Part shown: one piece after another, positions 38,844 to 48,910 of the stretch
Position numbering within the stretch: position 1 is the first letter of the stretch
How the letters are laid out: each line of letters starts with the position of its first letter
From: Vibrio sp. Y2-5
GTDB lineage: Bacteria; Pseudomonadota; Gammaproteobacteria; Enterobacterales; Vibrionaceae
NCBI RefSeq assembly: GCF_014596725.1
Contig: NZ_JACVEG010000007.1
Location: 353-64,352 of the forward strand
Length of the DNA: 64,000 nucleotides
Direction: 5' to 3'
Position numbers and translations under genes: made by a program
Notes under the pieces: generated by a model
Told to the model about the DNA's origin: nothing
The model's database searches: none
The model's input: only the letters and a program-made list of their open reading frames with translations

Positions 38844-39668
38844 ATGAACCAAGAAGCCTTGCTCTCTCGTTTTAATGAATTACCTCGTATTGAAAGTATC
38901 CAACAAGAGTTGCTGAACATGGTTAACAGCGAGAACCTTAACTTCAGTGAGCTTGCGCGTAAGATGTCGATGGACCAAGTGTTGAGTGCCCGAGTTTTGC
39001 GGATGGCAAACTCAGCGCAGTTTGGAGGCGCACATGGTGTCTCAACTATTAACGAAGCGATCATCCGTGTGGGTAGTGGCGCGGTACGTACGCTAATCTC
39101 TTCTTCTGTGGTGTCAGGTGTTTTCCCAAAACTTGAAACCCTCAATATCAAGGACTACTGGGCCAATACGTTCGAAATTGCCATGATTGCCAGTAAGCTG
39201 GCGAGAGCTGCTCGCTTAGACCCGAATGAAGCCTTTACCACCGGGGTGTTGCACAATATCGGTGAACTCATGATTCATGCATTGGAACCTGAAATCGCGT
39301 CGCAAATTAAATATCGGGCTGATCATGGCGAGGAGTTAATTGCGGTACAAAAAGAGCTGCTTGATACCGATGCTCAGGAACTCGGAGCAAGGTTAGCTCG
39401 TGAGTGGCAGTTCCCTTCAGATATGGCGGATGCGATAGAAAATGTGAATCATCCGGGTAAGGCTACGGAAGCCAAGCGTCTGGCCTGTGTGCTGTTTTTA
39501 GCGCGCGAAATTCACAAACGTTGGGATTCACTGTTTGATGAGCGAGAAAAACGTGCCTTCCTCACTCGTCACCCTGCGGCGAAGGCATTGGCGTTATCAT
39601 CCGATGTCTATATTGAAATTGACCGAGTCAGGGGGCATGGGGTGGAGCTTGCTCATCAATTGTTTTAA
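38844..39668 (+). CDS. HDOD-domain signalling protein
   Basis: 274 residues with a single HDOD domain (LPRIESIQQELLNMVNSENLNFSELARKMSMDQVLSARVLRMANSAQFGG, VRTLISSSVV). It keeps a partial HD-like segment, TGVLHNIGELMIH, but not a full catalytic HD set. Such proteins act in signalling and motility control; no partner is encoded here. I start at 38844, behind AGGAG; the frame is open back to a TTG at 38811. Confidence 0.85.
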   Translation: MNQEALLSRFNELPRIESIQQELLNMVNSENLNFSELARKMSMDQVLSARVLRMANSAQFGGAHGVSTINEAIIRVGSGAVRTLISSSVVSGVFPKLETLNIKDYWANTFEIAMIASKLARAARLDPNEAFTTGVLHNIGELMIHALEPEIASQIKYRADHGEELIAVQKELLDTDAQELGARLAREWQFPSDMADAIENVNHPGKATEAKRLACVLFLAREIHKRWDSLFDEREKRAFLTRHPAAKALALSSDVYIEIDRVRGHGVELAHQLF

Positions 39669-39689
39669 GTGAGACTCAAAACTCAGTTC

Positions 39690-39713
39690 GCCCACGCAAA
39701 AGCGTGGGCTTTG
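39690..39713. terminator. terminator between the HDOD gene and a convergent permease gene
   Basis: GCCCACGC / GCGTGGGC with loop AAAA, then TTT. The T run is short. Confidence 0.75.
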
Positions 39714-39723
39714 ATATCTGAGC

Positions 39724-40623
39724 TTAGCTAGAAGTTGCGAGCTTGTTTGAAAACTTCAGTTGCTGCACAACAAGACCAATGATGATCATCACTAAGCCGA
39801 TTAACGTTGAAGGGTGAATCTCCTCACCAATAATCGTTGCCAGCAGGATCAGAGAGATAAACGGTGAGGCAAAAATCAGGTTGCTGATACGTGCGGTGTT
39901 GTTGGTACTTTTCAGCGCGCCGAGCCAGAGCACAAAGGTAATGCCCATTTCAAATAGCCCAACGTAGGTCACAGCGGCCCAGCCGTTAAAGGTTATTTGG
40001 CTCCAGGGAGCGCTTTCATAAAGGTTTAATCCGATAGTAAACGGAATAGCCACAAGGAACCCAAGTAATACGCTGACGACAGGTTCAGCTTGGTTCTTGG
40101 TGTTGAGAATCCAGTATCCAGCCCACAGCAGTGTGGAAAGCAGCGCTAAACCGACACCAAGTGGGCTGTCGAATTTCAACCCCAGAATATCGCCTTTGGT
40201 GGCTATCACAATAACCCCTAAATAGCTGAGGGCGCAGGCTAGCCAATCTTGCTTTCTGATAGTCTGGCCTAAGAAAACAGCGGCCATCAACGTTAAGGTG
40301 ATTGCCCAGCTATAATTAATGGACTGAGCTTGCGAAGCTGGAAGTAAAGCATACGCTTTAAATAAAATTAAATAGTAAGCCAGAGGGTTAATCAGCCCTA
40401 GCAGCAAGTAGTACCAAGGATTAGCAAAAAAGGTGCTGGCGATCAGATTTAGATGACCTCTTAGGGCGCAAATTATGAATAAAGCCAGTGCAGAGACAAT
40501 ACTTGCGACAGTGAGCATTTGAATTGGCGTGAATTCTGCCAGAGTGAGTTTGAAAGCTGTGGCAACGGTTGACCAAAGCAGAACTGCGGACAGCCCTAGC
40601 CCTAATGCACGACGCTCATTCAT
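39724..40623 (-). CDS. EamA/DMT-family permease
   Basis: 299 residues with about ten membrane helices in two EamA repeats, beginning ALGLGLSAVLLWSTVATAFKLTL. The second repeat includes LLSTLLWAGYWILNTKN and TYVGLFEMGITFVLWLGALKST. It is likely a small-metabolite exporter; the substrate is unknown. It is not closely similar to the DMT permease at 16958. It is divergent from rmuC. Confidence 0.85.
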   Translation of the reverse strand: MNERRALGLGLSAVLLWSTVATAFKLTLAEFTPIQMLTVASIVSALALFIICALRGHLNLIASTFFANPWYYLLLGLINPLAYYLILFKAYALLPASQAQSINYSWAITLTLMAAVFLGQTIRKQDWLACALSYLGVIVIATKGDILGLKFDSPLGVGLALLSTLLWAGYWILNTKNQAEPVVSVLLGFLVAIPFTIGLNLYESAPWSQITFNGWAAVTYVGLFEMGITFVLWLGALKSTNNTARISNLIFASPFISLILLATIIGEEIHPSTLIGLVMIIIGLVVQQLKFSNKLATSS

Positions 40624-40762
40624 TGGTTTTCCCTAACTTTATTTGACGTTATTTGGCTAGTCTAACGGTGGAATAAATGCGCCACAAACTGGACATTTAT
40701 CCAGTATGGAAATACCATTTTTGTCAACAGACTTAAGTCACGACTAGACGAAGTAAACCTTT

Positions 40763-42298
40763 ATGATGCAATGGATTATCAACAACATACTGCTTTGGGC
40801 ACCTGCACTTGCGAGTGCGATTATCTCTGGGAGCGTGATTGGGCTTTGGGTTAAGCAAAAAATGCAGGTCAGAACCCAACTGCTTGATCAACAGATTATT
40901 AATGACGCTCGCTGGTATCAACAGCAAATCGAGCAATTGAAGGTAAGCTTGAACAACAGTTTGGGTGAGCTGGAAGAGCTGGATCAAGAGCGTGACAAAG
41001 CAGAGTACGAGCTAAAACAACTGCACGGAAAACTTATGGCAGCGATGGAAAAGTTGCGTTATTTCGATGCCGTCAAGCTGGAGCGTGACCAGTACAATGA
41101 TGAGTTGAACCACTTACGAGAGCTAAAAGCGCAGCTTGATGTCCAGTTGCGTGAACAGGAAGCGCGTCATCAACAGCAGTTAGAATCGAATGCAGAAAAA
41201 TTACGTTTACTGGAAACTGCAGAAGAACGCTTGAAACAGCAATTTGAACATCTTGCGAACCAAGTGTTTGAAGAGAAAGCGGCAAAAGTGGATCAACAGA
41301 ACAAACAAAGCCTTGATGGTTTATTGAGCCCGCTAAAAGAGCAGTTAGAAGGTTTCCGTAAACAGGTGAATGACAACTTCAATAGTGAAGCCAAAGAGCG
41401 TCATACCTTAGTGCACGAGCTGCGTAATTTACAAAACCTCAATGAACAGATGGCAAAAGAAGCGTTGAACCTTACTCAGGCACTAAAAGGTGACAACAAG
41501 CAGCAAGGTAACTGGGGAGAGGTCGTACTGGCTCGCGTGCTGGCTGAATCAGGCTTGCGTGAAGGGCATGAGTACGAAACACAGGTTAGTTTGCAAAATG
41601 ATATGGGCAAACGTTATCAGCCGGATGTAATTGTTCATCTGCCACAAGATAAACAAGTGGTGGTGGATTCGAAAATGGCGCTGGTGGCTTACGAGCGTTA
41701 CTTCCATGCCGAAACCGATGAAGAACGTGATGCAGCTCTGCGTGATCACTTGCTTGCCCTGCGTAATCACATCAAAGGATTGAGCCAGAAAGACTACCAT
41801 CAGCTTCGCGGTATTGAGAGCCTCGACTATGTGTTGATGTTTATTCCTGTTGAGCCTGCATTCCAAGTTGCGATTCAAGCTGATCCAAGCTTGGTGAAAG
41901 ATGCGATGGAGCAAAATATTATCCTTGTCAGTCCAACCACATTGCTGGTGGCTCTGCGCACCATTGACAATCTATGGCGTAATGACCGCCAAAACCAAAA
42001 TGCCCGCTTAATAGCTGAGCGTGCCAGTAAGCTCTATGACAAGCTACGTTTGTTTGTTGATGATATGGAAGGATTGGGGTCTGCGTTAGACAGAGCCAAC
42101 CAAAATTATCAGGGCGCGATGAATAAGCTTGTTACTGGTCGCGGAAATGCCATCAGTCAGGCAGAAAGCTTTAAACAGCTTGGGGTAGAAGTGAAACGTT
42201 CTATTCATTCTCAGTGGGCGGAAAAGGCACAAATTGGCGAAGATTATGAAAATGCCCCTTTAGTAGAAAGACATCAAGGAGAGGATAAAGTAAACTGA
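40763..42298 (+). CDS. rmuC: DNA recombination protein RmuC
   Basis: 511 residues: an N-terminal membrane anchor (ILLWAPALASAIISGSVIGLWV), a coiled coil from about residue 40 to 230 (many Glu, Gln, Leu and Lys), then the RmuC nuclease-like domain (GNWGEVVLARVLAESGLREGHEYETQ, YQPDVIVHLPQDKQVVVDSKMAL, DYVLMFIPVEPAFQVAI). It limits inversions at short repeats in E. coli. It is upstream of ubiE, as in enteric bacteria. Confidence 0.93.
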   Translation: MMQWIINNILLWAPALASAIISGSVIGLWVKQKMQVRTQLLDQQIINDARWYQQQIEQLKVSLNNSLGELEELDQERDKAEYELKQLHGKLMAAMEKLRYFDAVKLERDQYNDELNHLRELKAQLDVQLREQEARHQQQLESNAEKLRLLETAEERLKQQFEHLANQVFEEKAAKVDQQNKQSLDGLLSPLKEQLEGFRKQVNDNFNSEAKERHTLVHELRNLQNLNEQMAKEALNLTQALKGDNKQQGNWGEVVLARVLAESGLREGHEYETQVSLQNDMGKRYQPDVIVHLPQDKQVVVDSKMALVAYERYFHAETDEERDAALRDHLLALRNHIKGLSQKDYHQLRGIESLDYVLMFIPVEPAFQVAIQADPSLVKDAMEQNIILVSPTTLLVALRTIDNLWRNDRQNQNARLIAERASKLYDKLRLFVDDMEGLGSALDRANQNYQGAMNKLVTGRGNAISQAESFKQLGVEVKRSIHSQWAEKAQIGEDYENAPLVERHQGEDKVN

Positions 42299-42441
42299 TT
42301 GTCCGCGGCAGTTTAGTCACTTTTTTGAACGCTTTTTTCAACAGGAAAGTCCTCAAACAAAGAGAGCGCTGCATAGCAACCAAATTGAAAAGAAACGAAT
42401 GATGGCGGGCGCAATAGCGACCACGATGACGGATAGAAACG

Positions 42442-43227
42442 ATGACGGACAGTAGTAGCGTGCAAACCAATACAGCAATGACAGATCAAGACACAACGCA
42501 TTTCGGTTTCGAAACCGTTCGTAAAGAAGAAAAAGCAACCAAAGTCGCTCAGGTATTTCACTCAGTAGCAGCGAAATACGACATCATGAATGACTTAATG
42601 TCGGGTGGTGTTCATCGACTATGGAAGCGTTTTACGATTGATTGCTCAGGCGCACGTCCGGGACAAAAAATTCTCGACCTTGGTGGCGGTACTGGTGACC
42701 TAGCAGCGAAGTTTTCTCGTATCGTTGGCGATAAAGGCCACGTTATTCTGGCGGATATCAATAACTCAATGCTTAACGTGGGGCGCGACAAACTGCGTGA
42801 CCGTGGCATTGTTGGCAACATTGATTTCGTACAAGCGAACGCGGAAGAACTGCCGTTCCCAGACAATCATTTTGACTGTATTACTATCAGCTTCTGTCTG
42901 CGTAACGTAACAGACAAAGATAAAGCACTGCGCTCTATGTACCGAGTTCTGAAACCGGGCGGTCGTCTGCTAGTGCTTGAGTTTTCCAAACCTGTTTTAG
43001 ATCCGCTTTCAAAAATTTATGATGCTTATTCGTTCCATATCCTGCCAAAAATGGGTGAGCTGATTGCTAACGATGCAGACAGCTACCGCTACTTAGCAGA
43101 ATCGATTCGCATGCATCCAGACCAAGAAACCCTGAAAGGTATGATGGTTGAAGCTGGTTTTGAGCAAGCAAGCTACTACAACCTAACGGGTGGTATCGTA
43201 GCACTGCACCGCGGTTACAAATTCTAA
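42442..43227 (+). CDS. ubiE: ubiquinone/menaquinone C-methyltransferase UbiE
   Basis: SAM-dependent methylation of demethylmenaquinone and of the ubiquinone precursor. SAM motif [17 protein letters not shown] near residue 74, with [22 protein letters not shown] before it and [32 protein letters not shown] after. The start is uncertain: the ATG at 42442 gives 261 residues, and an in-frame ATG 12 codons later gives the more usual ~250. It is the first gene of ubiE-ubiJ-ubiB. Confidence 0.94.
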   Translation: MTDSSSVQTNTAMTDQDTTHFGFETVRKEEKATKVAQVFHSVAAKYDIMNDLMSGGVHRLWKRFTIDCSGARPGQKILDLGGGTGDLAAKFSRIVGDKGHVILADINNSMLNVGRDKLRDRGIVGNIDFVQANAEELPFPDNHFDCITISFCLRNVTDKDKALRSMYRVLKPGGRLLVLEFSKPVLDPLSKIYDAYSFHILPKMGELIANDADSYRYLAESIRMHPDQETLKGMMVEAGFEQASYYNLTGGIVALHRGYKF

Positions 43228-43236
43228 GGACCGCTT

Positions 43237-43869
43237 ATGCCGTTTGAACCTCTCGTCACTGCGGTGATTGAAACCTCTCTAAATACCCTGATTAATGACG
43301 ACCCTAACTTGGGTCGTCGTCTTGCTCGCCTTAAAGGGCAAGTGATTCAAGTGCATCTCAAAGAGTTGAACAAGACACTTACTTTTGTCTTTAGCCAACA
43401 GATCGATGTACTGGCAAATTATGAAGGCAAACCAGACTGTTACTTGTCACTGCATCTTTCCGTCCTGCCTGAACTGCGTGAACAAGCCAATATCACTCAA
43501 CTCATCAAACAAGATAAGTTGGTGCTGGAAGGTGATATCCAACTGGCTCAGAAATTTTCTCAGTTGATGACAGATTGCAAACCTGACATTGAAGAGTGGA
43601 TGTCACGAGCCACTGGTGATGTGGTCGCTCATACTGTGGTTCAGGGGGCGAAAAACGTCGGTTCTTTGCTGACTTCTCAGTTTAACAAGCATCAGAACCA
43701 TCTGGCTCAAGTGTTGACTGAAGAGTGGCGTATTGCACCTGCTCCGTTAGAAATTGCCTATTTCTGTGACCAAGTGGATGACGTGAAAAGTCAGGCAGCA
43801 CGTTTAGACGCAAAGCTAGCGGCACTGCTAGAGAAAATGAGCAAGGAAAACGCTGAGGTTTCCAAATAA
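43237..43869 (+). CDS. ubiJ: ubiquinone biosynthesis accessory factor UbiJ
   Basis: 210 residues with an SCP2-type lipid-binding N-terminal domain (CYLSLHLSVLPELREQANITQLIKQDKLVLEGD) and a helical C-terminal end. In E. coli it binds ubiquinone intermediates within the Ubi complex and is always found between ubiE and ubiB, as here. Gaps of nine and three bases to its neighbours suggest one transcript. Confidence 0.92.
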   Translation: MPFEPLVTAVIETSLNTLINDDPNLGRRLARLKGQVIQVHLKELNKTLTFVFSQQIDVLANYEGKPDCYLSLHLSVLPELREQANITQLIKQDKLVLEGDIQLAQKFSQLMTDCKPDIEEWMSRATGDVVAHTVVQGAKNVGSLLTSQFNKHQNHLAQVLTEEWRIAPAPLEIAYFCDQVDDVKSQAARLDAKLAALLEKMSKENAEVSK

Positions 43870-43872
43870 CTT

Positions 43873-45507
43873 ATGACGCCTTCAGAACTAAAGCGCCTAT
43901 ACCGAATTATTAAAGTACAGCTTGAGTACGGTCTGGATGAACTGCTTCCAGAACATCAACTGACCAAAGCGCCGCGCTTGTTGCGTAAATCGCTGTTTTG
44001 GATTCGTAATCAACACAGTGATAAGCCGTTAGGTGAGCGTCTTCGCTTAGCACTACAAGAGTTAGGTCCGGTGTGGATTAAGTTTGGTCAGATGATGTCG
44101 ACTCGTCGTGACCTGTTCCCGCCACATATCGCTGATCAGCTTGCGCTGCTGCAAGACAAAGTTGCACCATTTGACGGTAAACTCGCCAAACAGCAGATGG
44201 AAAAAGCGCTCGGCGGCAGTTTAGAAACGTGGTTTGACGATTTTGATATCGAGCCTCTAGCGTCCGCTTCCATTGCTCAGGTACATACCGCGAAACTGAA
44301 AGAAAACGGTCGCGAGATCGTTTTAAAAGTGATTCGTCCTGATATTCGCCCTGTGATTGATGCCGATCTTAAGTTGATGTATCGCATGGCCCGTATAGTT
44401 GCCAAAGCGACTCCGGAAACCAAACGTCTTAAGCCGGTCGAAGTGGTTCGCGAATACGAAAAAACACTGATTGATGAGCTGGACTTGCGCAGAGAAGCCG
44501 CGAATGCGATTCGCTTGCGTCGTAACTTCGAAGACAGTGAAGAACTTTACGTACCTGAAATAATTAGCGATTTGAGTAATGAAACTGTCATGGTTTCTGA
44601 GCGAATATACGGTATTCAGGTGTCTGACGTAGAACGCTTACAAGCAAACGGCACCAATATGAAGCTGTTGGCTGAACGCGGAGTGAGCGTGTTTTTCACT
44701 CAGGTGTTTCGCGATAGTTTCTTCCATGCTGACATGCATCCGGGCAACGTGTTTGTGAACCCTGAACATCCAGAAAATCCACAGTGGATTGGGTTGGACT
44801 GTGGCATCGTAGGCACACTCAACAGCGAAGATAAACGTTACTTAGCCGAAAACTTCTTGGCATTCTTTAACCGAGATTACCGCAAAGTCGCTGAGTTGCA
44901 CGTTGATTCTGGCTGGGTACCTCACGATACCAATATTGATGAGTTTGAAGTCGCAATTCGTATCGTCTGTGAACCTATTTTTGCAAAACCTCTTTGTGAA
45001 ATTTCCTTTGGCCACGTGCTATTGAACCTGTTCAATACCGCCCGTCGATTCAACATGGAAGTTCAGCCACAATTGGTATTGCTGCAGAAAACGCTACTTT
45101 ATGTTGAAGGGCTTGGTCGCCAGCTTTACCCGCAACTCGATTTGTGGCAAACGGCGAAACCTTTCCTAGAAAAATGGATGATGAACCAAGTGGGGCCGCA
45201 AGCTGTCATCAATGCAGTGAAAGAGCGAGCGCCATTCTGGGCAGAAAAATTGCCTGAGTTACCAGAGCTGCTGTACGACAGTTTGCGCCAAGGTAAAGTG
45301 ATGAATCAGCGTATTGATCAGCTTTACCAAGGCTATCGAGAGACAAAGCGTCAGCAAGCTACAGGCAAGTTTTTATTTGGTATTGGCGCCACATTAGTCG
45401 TATGCTCGGCAATACTGGTCGCCAGTCACTTTGAGCAGCTAGCTGTGGGCAGTGCGGTTGCAGGCTTCACATTTTGGCTGTTTAGTTGGCGGGCTTATCG
45501 TCGTTAG
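43873..45507 (+). CDS. ubiB: ubiquinone biosynthesis kinase-like protein UbiB
   Basis: 544 residues. Atypical kinase-like ATPase needed for ubiquinone synthesis. The ABC1/ADCK motif KxGQ reads [17 protein letters not shown] near residue 74. The Ala-rich nucleotide loop is [13 protein letters not shown], and the catalytic block is [13 protein letters not shown] with GLDCGIVG. Two membrane helices close the protein ([19 protein letters not shown] and [11 protein letters not shown]). It precedes tatA by 50 bases. Confidence 0.95.
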   Translation: MTPSELKRLYRIIKVQLEYGLDELLPEHQLTKAPRLLRKSLFWIRNQHSDKPLGERLRLALQELGPVWIKFGQMMSTRRDLFPPHIADQLALLQDKVAPFDGKLAKQQMEKALGGSLETWFDDFDIEPLASASIAQVHTAKLKENGREIVLKVIRPDIRPVIDADLKLMYRMARIVAKATPETKRLKPVEVVREYEKTLIDELDLRREAANAIRLRRNFEDSEELYVPEIISDLSNETVMVSERIYGIQVSDVERLQANGTNMKLLAERGVSVFFTQVFRDSFFHADMHPGNVFVNPEHPENPQWIGLDCGIVGTLNSEDKRYLAENFLAFFNRDYRKVAELHVDSGWVPHDTNIDEFEVAIRIVCEPIFAKPLCEISFGHVLLNLFNTARRFNMEVQPQLVLLQKTLLYVEGLGRQLYPQLDLWQTAKPFLEKWMMNQVGPQAVINAVKERAPFWAEKLPELPELLYDSLRQGKVMNQRIDQLYQGYRETKRQQATGKFLFGIGATLVVCSAILVASHFEQLAVGSAVAGFTFWLFSWRAYRR

Positions 45508-45557
45508 GCGATAAACTTCAGAAATCATTATGAGTAAATAACCCCGAGGTATAAATA

Positions 45558-45797
45558 ATGGGTGGTATCAGTATTTGGCAACTTCTTATCATTGCTGTGA
45601 TCGTAGTTCTATTGTTTGGTACAAAGAAATTACGTGGCATCGGCGGTGATCTTGGTGGCGCAGTAAAAGGTTTCAAAAAGGCGATGGCTGAAGAAGATAA
45701 GCCAGAAGAAAAAGACGCTGACTTTGAACCAAAGAACTTGGAGCAGCAAAAAACAACTGCTTCTACAGAAACCAAAAAAGACAAAGAGCAGGCGTAA
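45558..45797 (+). CDS. tatA: Sec-independent translocase subunit TatA
   Basis: 79 residues. One N-terminal helix ([22 protein letters not shown]), the [24 protein letters not shown] hinge and amphipathic helix, then a charged tail. It forms the pore assemblies that move folded proteins; the multicopper oxidase in this window is one probable substrate. tatB follows after three bases. Confidence 0.96.
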   Translation: MGGISIWQLLIIAVIVVLLFGTKKLRGIGGDLGGAVKGFKKAMAEEDKPEEKDADFEPKNLEQQKTTASTETKKDKEQA

Positions 45798-45800
45798 AGA

Positions 45801-46256
45801 GTGTTCGATATCGGTTTTTGGGAGCTGGTATTAATCTCTGTTGTTGCTTTAGTTGTACTGGGTCCTGAACGTTTGCCACATGCTATTCGCAGCGTGACCA
45901 AATTTATTGGTGCGGCGAAAAGTATGGCGAACAGTGTGAAAGATGAACTGGCTCATGAGCTTAAAGTGCAAGAGTTACAAGACAACTTGCGCAAAGCAGA
46001 GCAAATGGGCATGAAGAATCTTTCACCTGAACTTCAAGAGTCGGTCGATAAGCTAAAGCAAGCGGCGCAAGATGTTCAGCGTCCTTATGCTGCATCGAAC
46101 AATACGCAAACAGCGGATAATTCAGCCGCAACAGTCGCAGACGCTAAGGATGTTTCAGAATCAATGAATGGTTCTGAAACGATAGACGTTACTGCGCAAG
46201 CTCAAACTCAGCCAACTGAGGAAGAGTCTAAATCGGCAGAAAAGAAAGCCGAATAA
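45801..46256 (+). CDS. tatB: Sec-independent translocase subunit TatB
   Basis: 151 residues with GTG start (AAAG upstream). The N-terminal helix [31 protein letters not shown] carries the TatB-type GPERLP motif, followed by a long helical and acidic tail ([14 protein letters not shown]) of low conservation. It acts with TatC as the receptor for twin-arginine signals. Confidence 0.95.
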   Translation: MFDIGFWELVLISVVALVVLGPERLPHAIRSVTKFIGAAKSMANSVKDELAHELKVQELQDNLRKAEQMGMKNLSPELQESVDKLKQAAQDVQRPYAASNNTQTADNSAATVADAKDVSESMNGSETIDVTAQAQTQPTEEESKSAEKKAE

Positions 46257-46263
46257 GCCATCA

Positions 46264-46290
46264 AATGAAGAGCACACGTTGCTCTTCATT
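46264..46290 (+). other. hairpin between tatB and tatC
   Basis: AATGAAGAGCA / TGCTCTTCATT with a five-base loop, followed only by TTCTG. It resembles a weak terminator or a processing site that could set the ratio of TatA/TatB to TatC. Confidence 0.6.
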
Positions 46291-46336
46291 TTCTGTTATA
46301 TGATCTCAGTTATATGAGCTGTCACATGAGGTTCCA

Positions 46337-47086
46337 ATGTCTTCTGTAGAACAGACGCAGCCTTTAATTAGTCACCTTCTTGAGCTACGCAACCGCTTAT
46401 TGCACAGTATCGCGGGCGTGCTGGTTGTGTTTCTTGCTTTGATCTATTTCTCTGGTGACATTTACGAATTTGTCTCCAAGCCGCTGGTGGAGCGTTTACC
46501 GGAAGGTGCGACGATGATCGCAACTGATGTTGCTTCACCGTTTTTTACACCACTTAAGCTGACCCTGATTGTGGCTGTGTTTCTCTCTGTGCCTTATATT
46601 CTTTATCAGGTATGGGCATTTGTGGCTCCGGGTTTGTATAAACATGAGCGTCGCTTAATTTTCCCTCTGCTGTTTTCTAGCTCGCTGTTGTTTTACTGCG
46701 GCGTTGCTTTCGCTTACTTCGTGGTGTTCCCGCTGGTGTTTGGTTTCTTTACCGCTATTGCATTGGGTGGTGTGGAAATCGCAACGGATATTGCCAGTTA
46801 TCTTGATTTCGTCTTAGCGCTTTTCTTAGCTTTTGGTATTGCTTTTGAAGTACCAGTCGCTATCTGCTTGCTTTGTTGGACAGGGGCAACCACACCTAAG
46901 TCTTTGGCAACTAAGCGCCCGTACATCATAGTGGTCGCATTTATTGTCGGTATGCTACTTACGCCGCCGGACATGATTTCACAGACCTTATTGGCCGTTC
47001 CAATGTGCTTACTGTTTGAAGTTGGACTTATCTTTGCTCGTTTCTACACCAAGAATGAAGCGGATGAAGAGGAAGTGGAAGAATAG
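46337..47086 (+). CDS. tatC: Sec-independent translocase subunit TatC
   Basis: 249 residues, six membrane helices. Family features: [17 protein letters not shown] at the N-terminus, [22 protein letters not shown], then [17 protein letters not shown] (with the conserved Pro and Glu) and [29 protein letters not shown]. It is separated from tatB by 80 bases with a hairpin. A terminator follows. Confidence 0.96.
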   Translation: MSSVEQTQPLISHLLELRNRLLHSIAGVLVVFLALIYFSGDIYEFVSKPLVERLPEGATMIATDVASPFFTPLKLTLIVAVFLSVPYILYQVWAFVAPGLYKHERRLIFPLLFSSSLLFYCGVAFAYFVVFPLVFGFFTAIALGGVEIATDIASYLDFVLALFLAFGIAFEVPVAICLLCWTGATTPKSLATKRPYIIVVAFIVGMLLTPPDMISQTLLAVPMCLLFEVGLIFARFYTKNEADEEEVEE

Positions 47087-47114
47087 GCCAATAAGCAATA
47101 GGAAAATCGAGATG

Positions 47115-47138
47115 AAAAGGAGCTTTGGCTCCTTTTTT
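47115..47138 (+). terminator. terminator of the ubi-tat operon
   Basis: AAAAGGAGC / GCTCCTTTTTT with loop TTTG. Confidence 0.92.
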
Positions 47139-47218
47139 GTGCCCGCAGGCTGAGCAAATTCTATAGCTATCACAGTTTTACGATCTGATGCGTTATTGAT
47201 GTTTTTTTGCACAATAGT

Positions 47219-47232
47219 TTGATTTAAAACAA
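47219..47232 (+). promoter_or_regulatory. FNR-like site upstream of the octaheme cytochrome gene
   Basis: TTGATTTAAAACAA matches the TTGAT-N4-ATCAA consensus at nine of ten positions. With a -10-like TATATAA near 47277, its centre falls about 61 bases before the likely start, a known activating position. This would fit anaerobic induction. Confidence 0.5.
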
Positions 47233-47317
47233 TTGTGCTGCGATCTGCTTTCGCATTTGGCATTGTTTCGTCTAATTATATAAGCGAATTCTAATTTACC
47301 AGGAAGGTATGTTCGGA

Positions 47318-48907
47318 ATGAAAACGATAACGATTAGACACCATTCGCTGTTATTACTGTTATTTACGGCGCTTTTCACCGGAACAACGCCATTGGCTTA
47401 TGCGTCAACGGCTGATCATCAAACCTTTGAACAACTGAACGGGCCTTTTAACAAAGCTCAGGAAGTGACGAAAGCGTGTTTGGAATGCCACACCGAAGCG
47501 GGTGAGCAGATTCAAGCTTCTACCCATTGGACGTGGGAGCATGAACAGACCAGTTCTGATGAGATTTACGGCAAGAAAAATGTCGTCAATAACTTCTGTA
47601 TTTCCACCGCTTCTAACGAGCCGCGCTGTACAAGCTGCCATACAGGCTATGGCTGGAAAAATGACCAATTTGATTTCACCAAGCAAGAGAGTATCGACTG
47701 TTTGGTTTGCCATGATCAATCGGGTCAATACCGAAAATTTCCTACCGCTGCCGGTCATCCCAATTATGTCGATACTGAATGGCCTGTTGGTTCGGGGAAA
47801 ATTCTGCCTGCGGTTGATTTGGCAAAGTCCGCTAAAAGTGTTGCGACACCAGAAGTAAAGAACTGCGGTAGTTGTCATTTCTTTGGTGGTGGTGGTGATG
47901 CCGTCAAACACGGCGATATGGATTCAAGTCTTAATTCTGCCTCGCCTGAACTCGATGTGCACCTTGCCAAAGAGGGCGCTAATTTGAAGTGTCAGGACTG
48001 CCATACCACCAGCGCTCATATCACTCAGGGATCGCGTTATTCCATGAATGCGAAAGATACCTCCGGTATCGATATTCCCGGACACACAGACATGAGTCGT
48101 GCGACTTGCGAATCTTGCCATAGTGCCACGCCTCACCAAGGTTCACGTGAAGCCATTCGCCTTAATCAGCATGCAGAAAATGTCGCCTGTCAGACATGCC
48201 ATATTCCAGAATTTGCCCGTGAAAAAGCGACAAAAACCTTCTGGGATTGGTCTACTGCTGGTGATAAGAAACGTCCAATGACCAAAGATGAGTGGGGTAA
48301 TCCACTCTATGATCCCAAAAAAGGGGACTTTGTCTGGGAGAAAAATGTGGTTCCTGAATATGCCTGTTTTAATGGCGAGATTGATTACACCACAGTGGGT
48401 GAGAAGGTTCAGCCTAATGCCGATGGTGTGATTGAACTGACCAAAGTTCAGGGAACTTGTGGTGAAGAAGGGGTTCGCATTTGGCCGTTTAAAGTGATGA
48501 AAGGAAAGCAGCCTTATGATGTGAAAAATCAGCTAATGATAACACCACACTTGTTTGGTAAAGACAGTGCTGCTTATTGGAAATCATATGACTGGGCAGC
48601 GGCTGCAACAGCCGGTATGGCGGCGAGTGGATTAGAGTTTGGCGGTGAAATGACGTTCGTTAACACTGACTATCACTTCCCGATCACCCATATGGTGGCT
48701 CCAGCAGAGAAAGCATTGGAATGTCAGGACTGCCATAGCAAAGATGGGCGAATGGCGAAAATTGCCGGTTTCTATATTCCCGGTCGTGATGATGCCCTCG
48801 GTGGTAATAGTCAATATTTGTGGTGGTTGGTCGCTCTGACTGTGTTGGCAGTCGCAATACACGGCTTGCTAAGGGTGTTCTCGCGTCGTCCACAAGGTAA
48901 GGAGTAG
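47318..48907 (+). CDS. octaheme c-type cytochrome (tetrathionate reductase/OTR family)
   Basis: A periplasmic multihaem protein with eight CxxCH motifs: CLECH, CTSCH, CLVCH, CGSCH, CQDCH, CESCH, CQTCH and CQDCH, between about residues 54 and 470. A Sec signal is at the start (HSLLLLLFTALFTGTTPLAYA), and one C-terminal helix (LWWLVALTVLAVAIHGLLRVF) anchors it. The spacing and CTSCHTGYGWK match octaheme tetrathionate reductase-type enzymes, which reduce tetrathionate and, in vitro, nitrite or hydroxylamine. I start at 47318 (AGGAAGG ten bases upstream); ATG 47309 is too close to that site. It is an operon with the next gene. Confidence 0.88.
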   Translation: MKTITIRHHSLLLLLFTALFTGTTPLAYASTADHQTFEQLNGPFNKAQEVTKACLECHTEAGEQIQASTHWTWEHEQTSSDEIYGKKNVVNNFCISTASNEPRCTSCHTGYGWKNDQFDFTKQESIDCLVCHDQSGQYRKFPTAAGHPNYVDTEWPVGSGKILPAVDLAKSAKSVATPEVKNCGSCHFFGGGGDAVKHGDMDSSLNSASPELDVHLAKEGANLKCQDCHTTSAHITQGSRYSMNAKDTSGIDIPGHTDMSRATCESCHSATPHQGSREAIRLNQHAENVACQTCHIPEFAREKATKTFWDWSTAGDKKRPMTKDEWGNPLYDPKKGDFVWEKNVVPEYACFNGEIDYTTVGEKVQPNADGVIELTKVQGTCGEEGVRIWPFKVMKGKQPYDVKNQLMITPHLFGKDSAAYWKSYDWAAAATAGMAASGLEFGGEMTFVNTDYHFPITHMVAPAEKALECQDCHSKDGRMAKIAGFYIPGRDDALGGNSQYLWWLVALTVLAVAIHGLLRVFSRRPQGKE

Positions 48908-48910
48908 GTT

